NCBI GenBank assembly: GCA_030691865.1
Contig: JAUYDL010000029.1
Location: 8,998 to 72,997 of the forward strand
Length of the DNA: 64,000 bases
Direction of reading: 5' to 3'
Origin: Candidatus Omnitrophota bacterium
GTDB taxonomy: Bacteria > Omnitrophota > Gorgyraeia > Gygaellales > Profunditerraquicolaceae
The translations under genes and the position numbers were made by a program. The notes beneath the pieces are model-generated. The model was not told the origin of the DNA. It made no database searches and saw only the letters and a list, made by a program, of their open reading frames with translations. Each line of letters starts with the position of its first letter. Position 1 is the first letter of the stretch. This document shows, piece by piece, positions 43,384 through 51,859 of the stretch.

Positions 43384-45039
43384 TCAATCTCCTAAGCTAA
43401 ACGAAAGACTAAACATCTCTGCATATTTACGCCAAAAAGGTTTTTCTGTTATAATTGCCTTTGCGGTATCCATGTATTGTCGCGCTTTTTCCAGATTACC
43501 AAGTTTCTCGTAGCATTCTGCGGCATAGTAATATGCGATAGCATGGTCGCTTTTCGCTCTTATTGCATTCTCAAATCCTTTCAATGCCATTTCGTAATTT
43601 CCCAGGCGGAAGTCGCTGTTATATACAAAATTAAGCTCCAAATTTAAGATATATGCCATTTCCTGTATATATTCAGCGGTAAAATCTTCGGTTTCGACAA
43701 CCGCTTTTTTATAATTGGTATCAGTAATCCGGCCTTTAAAATAATTTTTTTTAAGGCAGATATCGTACATTTCACTTCCTACAAGAGGAGTGGCAACATT
43801 AATTCTAAACCAGTTTGCATAGATAGTTTTCAAAAAAATTCTTGAATCCTCAATATCCTGTTTTGTTTCACCAGGCAACCCGATTAAAATATTAACATCA
43901 GAATATATTCCAACTTCACGGCAATCGTTAATTACACCTTTAATTATAGAAAGGTTAAGCGGTTTGTGCATTATTTCCTTTAAAACCCTTTTGCTTCCTG
44001 ACTCAACCGACAAAACAAGCTGATTAACGCCTACCCTTTTAAAAGCTTCAAGCATTCCCCTGTCAAGAACATAAAGAGCCAATGAATTTGGAAAAAAAGC
44101 TGTTAACTGCAATTCCTTAAGTATATCAATGATTTCATAAACCCTTTGTTTATCCGCCATTAAGTGATCATCCTGAAAAATAATTGTCTTCGTACTGTAT
44201 TGGTCTCTAAGGCGTTTAAAATCCTCTTTGATTCTGGGTAGGCTATAATAACGCATCTTTTTGCCGTGTACCGTGTGTGATGAACAAAAACAACAATTAA
44301 AAACACAACCTCTAGAAGTCATCGCAACTAAATTTTGCTTTTTTCCGGTGACAGAAAGGTAAGCTGCTATTGTTGGGTTTGTTCGATAATCGTCTATTTC
44401 CAAAATGTCAAAATCATAAAAAGGAATTTCATCAAGGTCTTCTATATAATCATGCCTGAATGACTCCTTGTTTTCAGTTTTTCTCCGCGTAATCCACGAT
44501 GGATTTTCTTCAAGGTACTGCAATTTATCATCGGCTTTGACAAGGCCTAACAAAGGCTTTTCGCCTTCACCGTAGCAAAGGGTATCAAAACATATACTAT
44601 CTCTAAAAATTTCATTATACATATTTGTTGGCACACCGCCACCGGCAACTATCATAGCATTCGGAAATATACCGCGGCAGCACTGCGCAATATCCAGCAT
44701 ACTTTGATATAACGGAGTAAATAATGCGGATATCCCTACTATGCTCGGGGCATAATCAACCCACGTTGGCGATGAAAGAAATCCTTGGAAAAAACCAGCA
44801 AAAGAAGAAAATTCGAAGCTTTTTATTTTATTTAAAACACAGTTAAAATCAATAAGTTTCGCTTGGGTTTCAGTATACTTTTTCAGATACGCACTCAAAG
44901 ATATTATACCTAAAGGCATGTCTGTAATTACAGCTCCGAAGGTACCTGATTTCTTTGACACTGCTTTTACATTGTAAGGGGGATTGACAAAATCGTCATA
45001 ATTAATATTCGGCGGGACTATAAACAATATTCTATCCAT
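43384..45039 (-). CDS. B12-binding-domain radical SAM protein 3 with C-terminal TPR
   Basis: A 551-residue protein. The N-terminal Rossmann-like part (ILFIVPPNINYDDFVNPPYN, VAGGGVPTNMYN, CYGEGEKPLLGL) precedes MTSRGCVFNCCFCSSHTVHGK (CxxxCxxC), LSVESGSKRVLKEIMHK, and NILIGLPGETKQDIEDS. The last 80 residues form a TPR pair (LGNYEMALKGFENAIRAKSDH, YYYAAECYEKLGNLEKARQY). I start at ATG 45039, which has AAGG upstream; the TTG at 45057 is less likely. The TPR tail suggests protein contact. It is the third of this class in the operon. Confidence 0.9.
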   Translation of the reverse strand: MDRILFIVPPNINYDDFVNPPYNVKAVSKKSGTFGAVITDMPLGIISLSAYLKKYTETQAKLIDFNCVLNKIKSFEFSSFAGFFQGFLSSPTWVDYAPSIVGISALFTPLYQSMLDIAQCCRGIFPNAMIVAGGGVPTNMYNEIFRDSICFDTLCYGEGEKPLLGLVKADDKLQYLEENPSWITRRKTENKESFRHDYIEDLDEIPFYDFDILEIDDYRTNPTIAAYLSVTGKKQNLVAMTSRGCVFNCCFCSSHTVHGKKMRYYSLPRIKEDFKRLRDQYSTKTIIFQDDHLMADKQRVYEIIDILKELQLTAFFPNSLALYVLDRGMLEAFKRVGVNQLVLSVESGSKRVLKEIMHKPLNLSIIKGVINDCREVGIYSDVNILIGLPGETKQDIEDSRIFLKTIYANWFRINVATPLVGSEMYDICLKKNYFKGRITDTNYKKAVVETEDFTAEYIQEMAYILNLELNFVYNSDFRLGNYEMALKGFENAIRAKSDHAIAYYYAAECYEKLGNLEKARQYMDTAKAIITEKPFWRKYAEMFSLSFSLGD

Positions 45040-45065
45040 ATATTGCCTTATCAACAATCATAATA

Positions 45066-46202
45066 TTAAACAACTTCCAATCCAAAATCCCTCAATATAG
45101 AAACTTTAATATTTCTACCATACTTCTGTTGTATAATCCCTGCCACTTCATCTGAGTAACTGGCAGCCATAACAATAACAGCATCTACCGGGTCTGATTC
45201 AAGCGCGTCGGGAGAAACTATTGGGATATGTGTGGCTGGCGTATATTTACCCTGTTTAAATGGTGCAGAGTCAACGACATACCTGATTTTACCGGCTAAA
45301 TCCATTAAAGAGATAACTGCGAGCGCCTGATGTCCGGCTCCCCATATCGCCACCTTTTTACCCTTAAAACGACGGATATATTTTTCCACTCCATTCTTAA
45401 TTTGTACTTGATATTTATGAAAATCCGATATATCCAATTTTATTCTTTTTCTTACAATAGCGGAAATTATGTAGTCATGCCAAACTTCATTACAGCTAAT
45501 AACATCAAAACCATTCAGCTTTAACAGGGCATTCAGAGTTTCCTTGGAAAAATAAAACAGGTGATCTCCTATGAATTCAGAAAAAAGCTTTTTTCGCAAA
45601 ATCATATCAAAATTCGGGACCTCAATCAGCCCTACAGCATTATCTGTCAAATTATTATATATACCCCTCAAGGTAGAATTTGGCTCCGGAAGATGCTCAA
45701 GAAAGCTTAAAATGAAAAATGCTTCAAATGGAGCGTATTTTAATTGAGCAGCGCTGTTCTGAATAAATCCTTTTGAAACCTTTAGCCTGCTTTTGACACA
45801 CTCTGCCACGGACTCGCCTGAATACTCCAAGCCATAGGCATCCACGCCAAATTTATTCATAATGGACAGGGATTCTCCACGTCCACAGCCAATCTCAATA
45901 ATTCTTTTATTTTTAAGCGAAAAATCTTTTACAAAACTACCAAATTGCCTTTGCCGAAAACTCTTCATCTCATTTGAGATTCCGCAGGCGCGTATAACCT
46001 GTCTATAATAAGGCACTGGCTCGCTATTTAACTGCGCCAACCCGCAGCCTGAACACTGACAGAGTTCCAGATTAATTCCTTTATCGCTTCCAAGCGACTT
46101 TAAATCCGGTAAAAATTGAGCGGCCTTTGGCATATTTTTGTAGCGCAGCAATGGCACTTTAAAAAATTTGTTACCACATACCCTGCATTTTTTTATTGGC
46201 AT
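45066..46202 (-). CDS. Probable sugar C-methyltransferase (zinc finger - SAM domain - Rossmann)
   Basis: A 378-residue protein with the three-part build of TylC3/NovU-type C-methyltransferases. A zinc-binding N-terminus has CRVCGNKF (C6, C9) and CQCSGCGLAQLNSEP. The SAM domain has IIEIGCGRGESLSIMNKFG and FILSFLEHLPEP. The C-terminal domain is KKVAIWGAGHQALAVISLMDLA and VDSAPFKQGKYTPATHIPIVSPDALES. The family adds a methyl to carbon 3 of a 4-keto deoxy sugar. That matches the CDP-4-keto-deoxyhexose route of RfbF/G/H here. Confidence 0.85.
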   Translation of the reverse strand: MPIKKCRVCGNKFFKVPLLRYKNMPKAAQFLPDLKSLGSDKGINLELCQCSGCGLAQLNSEPVPYYRQVIRACGISNEMKSFRQRQFGSFVKDFSLKNKRIIEIGCGRGESLSIMNKFGVDAYGLEYSGESVAECVKSRLKVSKGFIQNSAAQLKYAPFEAFFILSFLEHLPEPNSTLRGIYNNLTDNAVGLIEVPNFDMILRKKLFSEFIGDHLFYFSKETLNALLKLNGFDVISCNEVWHDYIISAIVRKRIKLDISDFHKYQVQIKNGVEKYIRRFKGKKVAIWGAGHQALAVISLMDLAGKIRYVVDSAPFKQGKYTPATHIPIVSPDALESDPVDAVIVMAASYSDEVAGIIQQKYGRNIKVSILRDFGLEVV

Positions 46203-46211
46203 AAAATACTC

Positions 46212-48593
46212 CTACTCCTGCCGATACGTAAAAATAGAAAGTAAGGCAATAAAATAAAAACAAGCGCTTCCAATTAATACTAAATTAAATCCGAATGACA
46301 TAGCAATCATGATTGCTGCAATCGAAGCAATAACCGAAGCAGAACCATTTATCGCCCAAGCCCAAGGGACCAAACTACCGTCTTTGGTAGAAATAAGCCT
46401 TAGGCCAAGAGGAAAAGCAAAACCCATAAAATAAGAAATGGGGGCTACGACCATAGTCACAATACCAATACGAAACCACAGGGACGATAACAGAAAAAGA
46501 TTTGACAAAAAAGGCATAAGTTTAACAAGGATAAGTATAAAAATGCCGCAGATAAACACAAGTGCCATTATCCATTGCTTTAGATGCTTCTTTATTAAAC
46601 CCGAAGATAGGCTTCCAAACCCCGCTCCAGCCAAAATTGCCGGTATAACTACTGCCATTGAATAAATAGGGCTGCCTAAAAAAAGAACAAACTTTTGCAA
46701 AATGCCCATTTCAAGGAGCATGAATGCAAAACCAATTGAGAAAAAATAAAAACAGGTAAAAAGGCCTAAATTCGATATGCTGGCTCTTTTTCTTGTAAAC
46801 ATAAGCGGTAGCAAAACAAGGATGAGAGATAAAACTGATGCGTGTAAAAAAAGAAATGACAAAACAAAAATGTGCCACACCCCTCTTATGCTATTGAAAT
46901 ATGCTGACGTCCATGGTGCTGACGGCTTTATTTGCAAGGGGCCCTTTCTATTGTAGTGATAAAAAAAAGGAATATCATCGGTACTCGGCGTAACATCAAA
47001 TTCATATTTGTTATAAAACTCGCTTTCGGTATTGCTATCAGAATATTTAGCCAGGCTCACAAAAGGCTCCATGTAATTTCGCTGGCCCTCACTAACAACA
47101 GCGATGTCAGGATACCAAATTTCCAGCCTATTTGATTTGCAAAATTGAATGAGCTTTTCCTTCTCTGCCCGACTAAAAGGTTTCGTCTTAAAAATTACAT
47201 TCCCTACTGTCTTATTCTGAGAGGCTATAACAACTATGTGCTCGCTCGGCCTTTTATATCCTTTCTCTCGGCATGCCGCAAGGGCTATTGAGAAGACACG
47301 TAACGCTTCTTTTGGTTTTTCTGGATAGGCCCATCTGCCTATCTGAATATAACCGGTATCCGTTAAATGGTCCAGATAATCAATAAAAGCTTCTTTGGTA
47401 TAAAGAAAACTGTCAGAAAGTGTATAGGCTCCTGTTGAAAGCGCAAGAAAACTATCAGTATAATATAATATTATAGCGTCATATTTATATGGCGATCTCC
47501 TTACAAAACTCCTTCCGTCTTCTACAAAGAGGTTTATGTTATTATAAGAAAAGACATTGTTGATCTGATCTGAAAATTTCTCTCTTATTAAATACGCTGT
47601 TGTCGGATTAATCTCTACCGCATCAACTATTTTCGCAGAATTAAATACTGCTGTAAGAACATCAAATCCACCTCCAGCTCCAATAACAAGCACTCGCTCT
47701 GGCGCAACATCGGCCAAAACATAGGCTGCATTTCTATCAACAAATGTTGTTCGTAATAAATCCCGTGATAAAGCAGGGCTATAAAACCAAGCCATCGCGT
47801 CTCCATCCATAACTATATATTTAAATCCCGGTGCCTTTTTATACGATATAACATCAATACGGGAAATCGGGTTCCATTTTGTGTATTCAACCTCTGTATC
47901 CTCCTGAAACACGGTCCAAAATTGCTTGTGCTTTTCTGGTAAGATGTTATGAAAGATGGAGTCTTCCGGGAAAGCAAGTATCAATATTAAAAAAATGGGC
48001 CAAATTAAAATAGCTCTTTTATGTTTATGAAGTTTATGCTGGAGGTTTATATATAATAGCGGGGCTATACTTAAAAGCGAGGTTATAGTTACTAAGTGTG
48101 AGGCTCCTATTGGGCCAATGGACACAATAAAAAATAAACATCCTAAACTAGACCCAATTAAGTTAAAAAAATAAATTTTTGCTGTTATGCCAGGAAAACG
48201 CATAAACGAGCCCCCGATTGCTAACCCAGCAAAAAAATACGGCAACATAAGTATTAAATATGTTGCCATCAGTCCAAAAATTATCTTTGGATTAGGCGAT
48301 AATGCGAACGTATCTATAATTGGGTAATATCCGTACTTAGACGAAATAAAGACTGAGATAGATAAACCTATAAGACAAAACGCATAAAAAGATTCATCGG
48401 AAAGATTTTTTAATTTGTTTGATAAAAATAATACCGTACCGCTTGTTGCAAATCCCAGTAACGCCATAGTTATTACAATATAGACAAAATGATACCATAA
48501 TGCTACGGATAGGATGCGTATTTGCAGAAGCTGTAATTCCAGCGTCACCGCGGAGGTAACCAAGACTATAAAAAACAGCAATCTTCTTGACAT
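46212..48593 (-). CDS. Membrane protein with embedded spermidine-synthase-like domain
   Basis: A 793-residue protein: about seven N-terminal membrane segments, a soluble middle domain, then about seven more. The middle has VLVIGAGGGFDVLTAVFNSAKIVDAVEINPTT and VEDGRSFVRRSPYKYDAIILYY, a SpeE-type Rossmann fold; the DGR and D-A-I pattern are retained. The fold usually transfers aminopropyl groups, but membrane SpeE-like proteins are mostly uncharacterised. It lies between the SDR gene and the C-methyltransferase in the polysaccharide operon (3 and 9 bp gaps). Confidence 0.87.
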   Translation of the reverse strand: MSRRLLFFIVLVTSAVTLELQLLQIRILSVALWYHFVYIVITMALLGFATSGTVLFLSNKLKNLSDESFYAFCLIGLSISVFISSKYGYYPIIDTFALSPNPKIIFGLMATYLILMLPYFFAGLAIGGSFMRFPGITAKIYFFNLIGSSLGCLFFIVSIGPIGASHLVTITSLLSIAPLLYINLQHKLHKHKRAILIWPIFLILILAFPEDSIFHNILPEKHKQFWTVFQEDTEVEYTKWNPISRIDVISYKKAPGFKYIVMDGDAMAWFYSPALSRDLLRTTFVDRNAAYVLADVAPERVLVIGAGGGFDVLTAVFNSAKIVDAVEINPTTAYLIREKFSDQINNVFSYNNINLFVEDGRSFVRRSPYKYDAIILYYTDSFLALSTGAYTLSDSFLYTKEAFIDYLDHLTDTGYIQIGRWAYPEKPKEALRVFSIALAACREKGYKRPSEHIVVIASQNKTVGNVIFKTKPFSRAEKEKLIQFCKSNRLEIWYPDIAVVSEGQRNYMEPFVSLAKYSDSNTESEFYNKYEFDVTPSTDDIPFFYHYNRKGPLQIKPSAPWTSAYFNSIRGVWHIFVLSFLFLHASVLSLILVLLPLMFTRKRASISNLGLFTCFYFFSIGFAFMLLEMGILQKFVLFLGSPIYSMAVVIPAILAGAGFGSLSSGLIKKHLKQWIMALVFICGIFILILVKLMPFLSNLFLLSSLWFRIGIVTMVVAPISYFMGFAFPLGLRLISTKDGSLVPWAWAINGSASVIASIAAIMIAMSFGFNLVLIGSACFYFIALLSIFTYRQE

Positions 48594-48596
48594 GCC

Positions 48597-49472
48597 TTAT
48601 CTCCCCTTATTTTTTTCGATAATCTGCTTATTTGAATCATACCAGTTATATAAAGCTTTAAGCGACTTATCAATCGGAGAAAACTTAAAATCTTTCAATT
48701 CATCCAAAATTAATGAATTATCCCCGCTATATTCTTGGCCAAGTCCTTCGGTTTTAATGATTATCTTCAATTTTTTACCGGATATTTTAGCAATTTTATC
48801 AGCTATACCCTTAAAATCGACAGTCTCCCCGGTGCATACGTTATAGACGTTCTTCCGGGGTTTGTTATCGATAAACCATTTTACGATTTTTACCAAATCA
48901 TCAATATATAAGAAATCAAAGAATTTATTTTGGTTAATACTAACGGGTAAGCCAAGAACAGCATTGCAGCAAGCATTTGGAATAAAACGAGTGCGCCAAT
49001 CATCATATTTACCAAAAACGCCAAAAAGCCTAAGATTGTAAATATTGCTGCTTGACTGCGCGTATTTAGTCATTATATACTTTGAGAAACCGTATTGATC
49101 TTGCGGAACATGCTGGTTGAAATATTCTTCCTTCATCTTAGGTATCCAGTTTTCCCTGCCAAACTCCGCGCCCGAGCCAAAATAAATCATTTTTCCAAAA
49201 TAATCCTTACATCTGGCAAGGTTAAAAAACATTTTCAAATTATTTTCCAGGACTTTTAAAGGATCTTTTATGGAATGTTTTGGCGCGGCGTCATAGGTAG
49301 CCGTATGGATAATTACATCAAATGCGTTACTCTTTATATAATCAAAAATCTTCTGTGAGTCTAAAAGATTAAGTTCTCCACTATTTAAAGAAACAATATC
49401 GTATTCGCTATTTAATTGTTCAGATAAATTTCGAGCAATAAATCCAGTTCCTCCGGTGATTAATATTTTCAT
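48597..49472 (-). CDS. NAD(P)-dependent sugar epimerase/reductase (SDR)
   Basis: A 291-residue extended SDR with MKILITGGTGFIARNL (GxxGxxG), VIIHTATYDAAPKHS, IYFGSGAEFG and the catalytic YGFSKY (Y-x-x-x-K). RFIPNACCNAVLG and FLYIDDLVKIV are shared with CDP-abequose/paratose-type and GDP-fucose synthases. It overlaps the TPP-enzyme start by 4 bp. In the CDP-3,6-dideoxyhexose context it may reduce the C4 keto group, the last step. The exact product cannot be read. Confidence 0.87.
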   Translation of the reverse strand: MKILITGGTGFIARNLSEQLNSEYDIVSLNSGELNLLDSQKIFDYIKSNAFDVIIHTATYDAAPKHSIKDPLKVLENNLKMFFNLARCKDYFGKMIYFGSGAEFGRENWIPKMKEEYFNQHVPQDQYGFSKYIMTKYAQSSSNIYNLRLFGVFGKYDDWRTRFIPNACCNAVLGLPVSINQNKFFDFLYIDDLVKIVKWFIDNKPRKNVYNVCTGETVDFKGIADKIAKISGKKLKIIIKTEGLGQEYSGDNSLILDELKDFKFSPIDKSLKALYNWYDSNKQIIEKNKGR

Positions 49473-51268
49473 GGTTCTTCTATGGGCTTTAGGATCATAT
49501 TCGCCTTGAATTCTTTTCTATCTAAAAACGGCCAAAGGTCTTCCATGGGCTTTGAGACCATCTGGCCATCAGGTTTAGCTTCCGATGATACTTTAGGTTG
49601 AGTTAATAGATCAGGGTTTACCATAACCTCGCATACAACCGGGCCGCGAGAATTAAGGATTAAATTAATTTTCTCTTTTAATTTTTGATGATTACTAAGT
49701 TTGAAAGTTTTCAAACCATAGGCCTTGGCTATTTTTAGCGTATCCGGCAAAGTCAAACCGCTTGAGGGGTCGCAACCTACTAGGCGCCCGCCAAAGAATT
49801 TTTGATGCGTGGCCCTAATTGATGCATAGGCATTATTGTTTAAAACAAATACCTTAATTGGTAACTGATACCTTTTTAATAATTCTAATTCCTGAATATT
49901 ATGCTGTAATCCTCCGTCTCCTACTAAACAAATAGTCCGCCTCTTACCGCTGGCAATACAGGCGCCGATACTCGCCGGCAAGCCAAACCCCATCGCTCCT
50001 AAACCCGGAGAATTAAAGATTCTCTGCCCCTGTTTAACTTTGAATGTTTGCATGGTTATCTCACTACAGCTGCCAGAACTGCCCGGGACAATTAGATCAT
50101 CCTTAGTTAGCAATTCAGACAATGTATCCACCAAAACATAAGTATTCAGGAATTTCTTTTCTTGTTTAAATTCAGCTAAAACAACCGGATATTTTTTCTT
50201 CCAAGACTGACACCTATTTAACCATTTTTCAGTATCTAAATTTATTTGATTAGCTTTAATTAAAAGGGCATTTAAAAATCTTGCGGCATCTAGATTAAAC
50301 TTTATATCGATTTTAGTTGCGATCTTTTCTATCTCATACTCATCAATATCAACAATAACTTTTCTGGCTGCTCTGGCAAAATTGCCATAATTATAGGCAA
50401 CTTGCGCCACATCTAACCTTGCGCCAATACAAATTATCAAATCCGCGTTTTGCTGGGCAAAGTTTGCACCACGTTGTCCGACAGAACCCGGCCGGCCAAC
50501 ATATAAAGGATGATCCTGCGGCAAAATATCTAAAGATCTCCAGGTGGTTAATACCGGAATTCTTGTTTCTTTAATTAACTTTTTAAACTGGTTAATCCCC
50601 TTAGCCAATCTAATGCCATTACCGGCTAAAATAATCGGCCGCTTAGATTGATTAATTAATTTTATCAGCCGATTGATTTTATTATTTAGGCGTTTTTCTT
50701 TACTGATCTGTTTTGGCTTAATAAATTCTTTTAATTTATTTTTATCAATCATTGCTCCCTGAACATCCAGCGGTATATCCAGCCAGACCGGCCCCATTCT
50801 TCTTTCGCGAGCGTAATAAACAGCTTTATCTAAATGGTACTTTATATCTTTAGGCTCCATAATCGTAGCTGCGTATTTAGTAATGGGCTTAACTAATGAA
50901 ACGATGTCTACTTCTTGGGGCCCAATTTGACGCACCCCCTTACCAAGCATTAAATCCGCTTTTTTAACTTGCCCTGAAATAATCAAAACAGGGGTAGATT
51001 CAATCCAAGAAGCAGCCACCCCGGTAATAGCATTGGTTCCACCCGGCCCAGTCGTTACTAAAGCCGCTCCAATGTTACCGGTATATTGACTATAAGCATC
51101 CGCGGCAATTGCGCAGGCCTGTTCATGCAAATTAACAACAAACTTTAATTTCTTATTTCTGCCTAAAGAATCCACCAGATGCATGCACCCGCCGCCTGGC
51201 AGCATAAAGATATTTTTTACGCCTAAACCGGCAATATACCCCATTACATAATCAGATAATTTAATCAT
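49469..51268 (-). CDS. TPP-dependent enzyme, acetolactate synthase-like
   Basis: A 599-residue three-domain TPP enzyme. The PYR domain has LPGGGCMHLVDSLG and the catalytic Glu in VNLHEQACAIAADAYSQ (about 43-59). The central domain is IILAGNGIRLAKG. The PP domain has PGSSGSCSEITMQ, NSPGLGAMGFGLPASIGA and the metal motif CLVGDGGLQHNIQELELL ... LNNNAYASIR (GDG...NN). The GPGGTNAITGVAASWIESTPVL segment belongs to the IlvB group. In O-antigen loci a TPP enzyme of this class (YerE) adds a two-carbon branch from pyruvate to a CDP-3,6-dideoxy-4-keto sugar. The neighbours support this, but a role in branched-chain amino acid synthesis is not excluded. Confidence 0.9.
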   Translation of the reverse strand: MIKLSDYVMGYIAGLGVKNIFMLPGGGCMHLVDSLGRNKKLKFVVNLHEQACAIAADAYSQYTGNIGAALVTTGPGGTNAITGVAASWIESTPVLIISGQVKKADLMLGKGVRQIGPQEVDIVSLVKPITKYAATIMEPKDIKYHLDKAVYYARERRMGPVWLDIPLDVQGAMIDKNKLKEFIKPKQISKEKRLNNKINRLIKLINQSKRPIILAGNGIRLAKGINQFKKLIKETRIPVLTTWRSLDILPQDHPLYVGRPGSVGQRGANFAQQNADLIICIGARLDVAQVAYNYGNFARAARKVIVDIDEYEIEKIATKIDIKFNLDAARFLNALLIKANQINLDTEKWLNRCQSWKKKYPVVLAEFKQEKKFLNTYVLVDTLSELLTKDDLIVPGSSGSCSEITMQTFKVKQGQRIFNSPGLGAMGFGLPASIGACIASGKRRTICLVGDGGLQHNIQELELLKRYQLPIKVFVLNNNAYASIRATHQKFFGGRLVGCDPSSGLTLPDTLKIAKAYGLKTFKLSNHQKLKEKINLILNSRGPVVCEVMVNPDLLTQPKVSSEAKPDGQMVSKPMEDLWPFLDRKEFKANMILKPIEEP

Positions 51269-51846
51269 AATAATCTATTTATTTCTGCCAAAGCAGCTGT
51301 AACTGATAAATTGCTCTTATTCCAAGGTTTGCCCACTAATATGCCTCTTATCCCTAATTCTTTGGCCTGGCGGATATTTTCTTCGCTATCCTCAACCAAA
51401 ACATCAATTTTATTTAGCCATTTTAAATAATCAGCTTTAGTATTACCATAATTCGGTGCCTGCTCATTTACCCTTAGTGATGGAACAAAATTAAAGCTCC
51501 TGATCCATTTGCCAAAGTTCCTCATAACCCAATCAGCGGATATGTGCGCTGCTTTTATTGGAACAAAGGTTAAAGCAATATGCCTTGCCTTATCTCCAAA
51601 CTCTTCAAACCATGCCAATACTTCCGGATCAGGTTTTATTTCAGAATATGCTTTTGATAATCTAAAACTATCTAAAGATGATAAATATTCTTCTTTAGTG
51701 CTCCTGATAATACGTTCTGGGGTATTTTCCGTTATTTGTTCAAAATTGACTTTACAATCAGGATGTTCAGGCAACCACTTATTAACCAACCAACAGCGCA
51801 TTAAATCATTTAATATGTCATCCACATCCCAAACGATAGTTATCAT
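51265..51846 (-). CDS. HAD-like hydrolase (NT5C-type)
   Basis: A 193-residue HAD protein: TIVWDVDDILNDL (DxDD at the nucleophile site), the ALTFVPIKAAH region for motif II and VLVEDSEENIRQAKELGIRGILVGKPWN for motifs III/IV. It resembles the 5'-nucleotidase/NT5C branch. It overlaps the TPP enzyme by 4 bp and lies 13 bp after the NeuB-cupin gene. It could dephosphorylate a phosphorylated sugar acid, by position. Confidence 0.8.
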   Translation of the reverse strand: MITIVWDVDDILNDLMRCWLVNKWLPEHPDCKVNFEQITENTPERIIRSTKEEYLSSLDSFRLSKAYSEIKPDPEVLAWFEEFGDKARHIALTFVPIKAAHISADWVMRNFGKWIRSFNFVPSLRVNEQAPNYGNTKADYLKWLNKIDVLVEDSEENIRQAKELGIRGILVGKPWNKSNLSVTAALAEINRLL

Positions 51847-51859
51847 TAATCAATGGCCT

